Origin: Gammaproteobacteria bacterium
GTDB lineage: Bacteria; Pseudomonadota; Gammaproteobacteria; UBA4575
Reading direction: 5' to 3'
Length of the DNA stretch: 9,856 bases
NCBI GenBank assembly: GCA_028281205.1
Contig: JANQKJ010000223.1
Location: 1-9,856, forward strand
The stretch's first letter is position 1. Each line of letters begins with the position of its first letter. Position numbers and translations under genes: made by a program. Of this stretch, positions 6,678-9,856 are shown piece by piece. The notes beneath the pieces were generated by a model. That model saw nothing but the letters and a program-made list of their open reading frames with translations, ran no database searches and was not told the origin of the DNA.

Positions 6678-7340
6678 ATGGGTAAGCATGCAACAATTAT
6701 CGTCTTTGACCTGGATGGTACCATTACGCGCCGTGATACTTATCTACCATTTCTGTTTGGATTGTTGTTGAGAAAGCCGTGGATTGCATATAGGTTGATC
6801 GGTTTGCCTTTTGCGGTCGCTATGCACCTTGTGGGTATGCGTGATAATACTTGGCTGAAAAAACTTTTTCTTAAAGCCTTTTTAAAGGGAATGACTGAGC
6901 AGCAGATAAGCGCTTGGGTAAACTCATTTGCAGATAAGGTAATTAATACTGGCTTGCGAGAAGGCGCTGTAGCAGAATTAAAAAAACACTTACAGACGGG
7001 TTCATGTGTACTGCTTGTGAGTGCCAGTTTAGACCTTTATGTTAATCGTATTGGTGAGAAATTAGGTGTACATGCAACATTGTGTACTGAGGTGGAATTG
7101 GATGACAGTGGTTGTATAACAGGTGACTTGAAAACAGAGAACTGTTATGGACAGGAAAAGATATCGCGTCTTGAAAGCTGGTTAAAGCAGCATGGGGGCG
7201 AATCAGTGGCTATTGCTTACTCTGACCATCACTCAGATATTCCATTACTTAATTTTGCCAATATTGGTGTCGCGGTTTCACCGTCAAAGAAGCTAGCCGA
7301 ATTTATCCAAGTTAATCAGCTAAAATTAGTTCACTGGTAA
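6678..7340 (+). CDS. HAD-IB family phosphatase (phosphoserine-phosphatase-like)
   Basis: 220-residue HAD hydrolase with all four motifs intact: FDLDGT (10-15; nucleophile Asp11 and acid/base Asp13), Ser115 in LVSAS, Lys161 in YGQEK, and the Asp pair 183/187 in SDHHSDIPLL. The helical cap between motifs I and II, plus the PSPase-like spacing, places it in subfamily IB. A hydrophobic, basic stretch (about 24-52) within the cap could touch the membrane. It lies four bases after GtrA and is the last gene of the UbiA operon. The inferred role is removal of the 5-phosphate from a polyprenyl-phosphoribose. In mycobacteria that step is usually assigned to an unrelated PAP2-type enzyme, so this would be an analogous replacement. 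A soluble small-molecule phosphatase remains possible. Confidence 0.87.
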   Translation: MGKHATIIVFDLDGTITRRDTYLPFLFGLLLRKPWIAYRLIGLPFAVAMHLVGMRDNTWLKKLFLKAFLKGMTEQQISAWVNSFADKVINTGLREGAVAELKKHLQTGSCVLLVSASLDLYVNRIGEKLGVHATLCTEVELDDSGCITGDLKTENCYGQEKISRLESWLKQHGGESVAIAYSDHHSDIPLLNFANIGVAVSPSKKLAEFIQVNQLKLVHW

Positions 7341-7360
7341 TAATCTTTGTTGCTGTTCTA

Positions 7361-7366
7361 TATAAT
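7361..7366 (+). promoter_or_regulatory. Possible -10 promoter element for the 91-residue protein gene
   Basis: A perfect TATAAT lies 36 bases before the ATG at 7402. No good -35 hexamer sits 16-18 bp upstream and there is no extended -10 TG, so the promoter is only a suggestion. It would make the small gene transcribable apart from the UbiA operon. Confidence 0.35.
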
Positions 7367-7401
7367 GCAGTAGTTATCAATTGTATTCACTAGGATTAAC
7401 T

Positions 7402-7677
7402 ATGGCGTCAGAGCCAGAAAAGCTTGTCAAAAAACATGCTGCTTTGACTCATTCGGATATGATGAGAGTAACTTCGCATGTCCAAAGAGAGGCAGGTGAG
7501 TGGATCGTTAATACCTTAATGCTGGACGGATATGATGTTCCCTTTAGGTATAAACGCAAAAAGCTTTACAAAAATCTGAAAGGCCAAAGAGTTAATTTAA
7601 CTTACTATCCAACTAGCGAAAATATAGCCGGCATTCAAATGGAGATAATGAATGTTGTTCGTATTAAGATTGCTTAG
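7402..7677 (+). CDS. Conserved hypothetical protein, 91 residues
   Basis: Small basic protein with no signal peptide or membrane segment. It begins MASEPEKLVKKHAALTHSDM, has a helical, charged N-terminal half (residues 1-45), then a Lys/Arg-rich patch, FRYKRKKLYKNLKGQRVNLT (about 49-68), then YYPTSENIAGIQ and a hydrophobic, basic end VVRIKIA. The GQRVNLTYYP segment reminds me of an uncharacterised gammaproteobacterial family, but I cannot name it. The basic centre would fit binding of RNA, DNA or ribosomes (inference only). ATG at 7402 is chosen because AGGA lies six bases upstream; an in-frame TTG at 7381 has no such site. It is separated from the HAD gene by 61 bp and ends five bases from the convergent DUF3299 gene. 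Confidence 0.75.
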   Translation: MASEPEKLVKKHAALTHSDMMRVTSHVQREAGEWIVNTLMLDGYDVPFRYKRKKLYKNLKGQRVNLTYYPTSENIAGIQMEIMNVVRIKIA

Positions 7678-7682
7678 GAAAA

Positions 7683-8234
7683 TTATTCATCCTCTTCCTG
7701 GTATTCCTCTAAAGATACATCCTGCATAGAATATCCGGCAATCGCCAATTCACTATCTTTACTTTTAGTATTTAATACACCGCTGGCCCAGACTGCATAG
7801 TCTAGCCATTCTTGGTCAAGTGCTTTTGTAGAGCTGATATGCACAATCTGATTTGATGGTGGTGGTGGAGTATGTATGCATGCGCCAAAATAAGGCACCA
7901 GCAAAAAGGTTTTAAATGTCTCGCTGTCAAAATCAAAGTCTAGTGGCACTATAAAGCCGGCAATTTTGACTAATTGGTTTTCTAGGTCGGGTACAATGGG
8001 TGCTGATTCAAGTATTGTACGCATCTCCTCATAGGCTTGTTGTGCTTCTTCGGTATTGTCATCAAAGCTGAAGATGTCAACTTTGTTGAAGCTTGCGAAG
8101 CTAGTTTCAAGTAAGGACTCAAGATACCCTTCAGGCATCATTTCATCCCACTCTAAGATCCGGGGCTCTTTCGCGAGCAGTAAAGATGGTGCACATAGAA
8201 TTAATAACACAAGTGTAAGTGTCCGGTAGTTCAT
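7683..8234 (-). CDS. DUF3299 periplasmic protein of an ABC transport operon
   Basis: 183 residues. The N-terminus is a Sec signal peptide with likely cleavage after Ala21 (LLLA before KEP); no lipobox is seen. The family core is clear: WDEMMPEGY (29-37), VKIAGFIVPLDFD (89-101) and the block FLLVPYFGACIHTPPPPSNQ (110-129), whose Cys119 and His121 could bind metal or form a disulfide. It ends in an acidic tail (EEYQEEDE). DUF3299 proteins are commonly encoded with a LolD-like ATPase and an FtsX-like permease, as here. From memory, a Vibrio locus of this kind (zrg) is linked to zinc uptake, so a metal- or envelope-related role is plausible but unproven. The start overlaps the permease stop as ATGA (8231-8234), so translation is coupled. 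Confidence 0.85.
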   Translation of the reverse strand: MNYRTLTLVLLILCAPSLLLAKEPRILEWDEMMPEGYLESLLETSFASFNKVDIFSFDDNTEEAQQAYEEMRTILESAPIVPDLENQLVKIAGFIVPLDFDFDSETFKTFLLVPYFGACIHTPPPPSNQIVHISSTKALDQEWLDYAVWASGVLNTKSKDSELAIAGYSMQDVSLEEYQEEDE

Positions 8235-9496
8235 GATCGTACAGTTAACCCATCTTGCAAAGTATTTTTATAGACGTTGGCTGCAGGTATTAAAGAAACA
8301 AGCAAGCCTGCAATTAATACGGTAGCAATTAATATTAATTGGAATGCTGATGGTGGCATAAGTTCAATCATTACGCCCAATTGACTATGCGCATAGGGAC
8401 CGATTATTAAAATACTTAAGTACATCATAATGATAGCTAATATTAAACTGAGTAATATTAGTAATTCAGTTTCGATGATCATCAGCAGAGAGATGCTCAA
8501 TGGCGATGCACCTAATGACCGTAATACAGCAATTTCGTGCCGTCGTGAGTTTAGATTGCTTAAGATGATGGCGAGCATGCTAAGTAATGCGGTAGCAATA
8601 ACCAGTGCTGAGATGAGTAGAAGCACTTTTTCTATTACGCTTACAACTTTCCACAATTCCAGTAAAGCAACACCTGGTAGTATGGCAAGTAAAGGTTCTT
8701 TTTTATATTCATTAATAGCACGTTGAATGCTAAATACATCATGCTTGCTTTTGAGTTTGAGTAAAAAAGCAGTAATCGATTTTGGTTCAAGTTGTTGCTT
8801 GTCGATATCCGATAGTTTGGAAATTGCATCTGGATTTGGGACACCATGTTCCCAGCCTACATGCATAATTTCGAGGTCAATGAGGGATATAAAAACACTG
8901 TCATCAATGGATGAGCCTGTTGGTTTCAAGATGCCTGATATTTTAAAAGGAGTATTTGTGTGCTCTATTAGGCTAACATTTCCCATACCATGTGCCAGTA
9001 TGATTTCATCATTGAGTGTGTAAGATAATTTTTTAGCAACATTCGCACCAACGACCACGTCAAAAGGGGAGGTGAAAGGCTTTCCGGCAAGGAAACTAAG
9101 TTTACTATCTCTATGGTATTGGTAGTGTTGGAAAAATTTTTCTTGTGTGCCGACTACACGAAAGCCTTTGTGTGAGTCACCAAGTGCTATTGGAATACTC
9201 CAAGAAATTCTTGGGTGTTTGGATATCCTTTCATATGTTTCCCAGGAAATATTATTTGTTGCATTGCCAATGTGGAATATGCTGTATAAAAGCAATTGAA
9301 TAGATCCACTACGTGAACCCACAATCAGGTCGATACCCGATACAGTGTTCACAAAGTTATCTTTAACTTGAACACGAATCATATCAACAGCTAAAAATAG
9401 CATAATGCTTACTGCCAACGAAAAGACTGTCAGACTAATTGAAAATTTTCTAAATCTAAGACTTTTAAGTGCTAATTTTAAAACGGTTAAATTCAT
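8231..9496 (-). CDS. FtsX/MacB-type ABC transporter permease
   Basis: 421-residue inner-membrane permease of type VII ABC topology. One membrane helix lies at about 20-40, then a large periplasmic domain (about 45-285), then three helices (about 288-314, 336-366 and 384-408). The cytoplasmic loop RRHEIAVLRSLGAS (318-331) is the usual ATPase-coupling signature of FtsX-like permeases. Such proteins generally transmit force to periplasmic or lipoprotein partners (MacB, LolC/E) rather than forming a channel. The gene lies three bases downstream of the ATPase stop and overlaps the DUF3299 gene by 4 bp, so these three are one operon. No Shine-Dalgarno is evident before the ATG, and expression probably follows the ATPase. 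The substrate cannot be deduced from the permease. Confidence 0.88.
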   Translation of the reverse strand: MNLTVLKLALKSLRFRKFSISLTVFSLAVSIMLFLAVDMIRVQVKDNFVNTVSGIDLIVGSRSGSIQLLLYSIFHIGNATNNISWETYERISKHPRISWSIPIALGDSHKGFRVVGTQEKFFQHYQYHRDSKLSFLAGKPFTSPFDVVVGANVAKKLSYTLNDEIILAHGMGNVSLIEHTNTPFKISGILKPTGSSIDDSVFISLIDLEIMHVGWEHGVPNPDAISKLSDIDKQQLEPKSITAFLLKLKSKHDVFSIQRAINEYKKEPLLAILPGVALLELWKVVSVIEKVLLLISALVIATALLSMLAIILSNLNSRRHEIAVLRSLGASPLSISLLMIIETELLILLSLILAIIMMYLSILIIGPYAHSQLGVMIELMPPSAFQLILIATVLIAGLLVSLIPAANVYKNTLQDGLTVRS

Positions 9497-9499
9497 TGA

Positions 9500-9856
9500 C
9501 TAGTTAGGGTTAAAGTCATGGATTGATAAAGTTCGGTCAAACATTGGGGATAAAGATTGATCATGACTCACAAAGACAAGTGTGCTATTAAATTTTTTTA
9601 CTTGAGTAAACAGTAGTTCCAAGAAGTTATGTTTGGCATTTTCATCTAGTGCTGAAGTAGGCTCATCCGCAATAATGATTTCAGGGCTTCCAATTAAAGC
9701 GCGTGCCGCAGCCGCGCGTTGTTGCTGGCCGGTGCTTAGCTGAGTGACGTTTTGATTTGCAAGGTTTTTATCTAAGCCCAGTGCATCCAGCAGGTATAGT
9801 GCTTGATCTTTGATGTTGTTTTCAAGTAGGGCCGTTCTTCTAGATTTATAATCAGA
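9500..9856 (-). CDS. ABC transporter ATP-binding protein (LolD/MacB type), C-terminal part
   Basis: The last 118 codons of an ATPase that starts beyond the right edge. Visible motifs are the signature LSTGQQQR, the Walker B strand with catalytic Glu in IIIADEPTSALD, and the switch His in VFVSHDQ. The Walker A motif and Q-loop lie outside the window. The protein ends soon after the H-loop (DRTLSIHDFNPN), the compact length typical of LolD-like ATPases that serve FtsX-like permeases. The frame is open to the last base. The stop (TAG at 9500-9502) is three bases from the permease start, so ATPase, permease and DUF3299 protein form one operon. Confidence 0.92.
   Translation of the reverse strand, partial: SDYKSRRTALLENNIKDQALYLLDALGLDKNLANQNVTQLSTGQQQRAAAARALIGSPEIIIADEPTSALDENAKHNFLELLFTQVKKFNSTLVFVSHDQSLSPMFDRTLSIHDFNPN

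Noticed and set aside
7381..7401. TTG at 7381 as start of the small 91-residue protein
   Set aside because: The ATG at 7402 has AGGA six bases upstream; the TTG has no comparable site.
7668..7690. Bidirectional terminator between the small gene and the DUF3299 gene
   Set aside because: The stops are only 5 bp apart and no GC-rich hairpin with a T-run is visible.
8430..9023. Plus-strand open frames inside the ABC permease gene
   Set aside because: They are antisense shadows of a well-supported FtsX-like permease, without ribosome sites or recognisable motifs.

Overview
The window reads as a chromosomal segment of an AT-rich gammaproteobacterium. This rests on the Tat-exported PhoX phosphatase, the DUF3299/FtsX/LolD-type ABC operon and a small conserved gammaproteobacterial-looking protein; the genus cannot be fixed from sequence alone. 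I see no tRNA, rRNA, CRISPR array, insertion sequence, integrase or phage gene. Gene density is high, and the only two sizeable non-coding stretches are the divergent promoter regions at 570-801 and 4904-5242.

Layout. (1) 1-569, minus: the N-terminal part of a PhoX-type alkaline phosphatase that runs off the left edge. (2) 802-3482, plus: a tight three-gene operon with an SDR-fold protein whose catalytic Tyr is Phe, a flavin amine-oxidase-type oxidoreductase starting in a TAATG overlap, and a membrane-anchored endonuclease/exonuclease/phosphatase (EEP) protein. (3) 3455-4903, minus: a large cytoplasmic alkaline-phosphatase-superfamily protein whose 3' end overlaps the EEP gene by 28 bp tail to tail. 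(4) 5243-7340, plus: UbiA-type prenyltransferase, GtrA-type small membrane protein and HAD-IB phosphatase, separated by only 9 and 4 bp. (5) 7402-7677, plus: a 91-residue conserved hypothetical, probably with its own promoter. (6) 7683-9856, minus: ATPase, FtsX-like permease and DUF3299 periplasmic protein of an ABC system, with the ATPase cut by the right edge.

How the genes may work together. The UbiA protein has the sequence style of decaprenyl-phosphate phosphoribosyltransferase (RPxxWxKN, NExxDxxxDRxHPxKxxRP, DVxxxAxxxxLR) rather than of 4-hydroxybenzoate or heme prenyltransferases. A HAD-IB phosphatase and a GtrA membrane protein directly downstream fit a route that makes a polyprenyl-phosphate-linked pentose, dephosphorylates it and moves it across the membrane, comparable in logic to mycobacterial decaprenylphosphoryl-ribose/arabinose synthesis. 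The divergent AP-superfamily protein and the SDR/flavoenzyme/EEP operon are candidates for further steps, but that link rests on proximity only. This is the best candidate in the window for an undescribed pathway. The right-hand ABC operon appears separate and resembles envelope or metal-linked DUF3299 transport loci.
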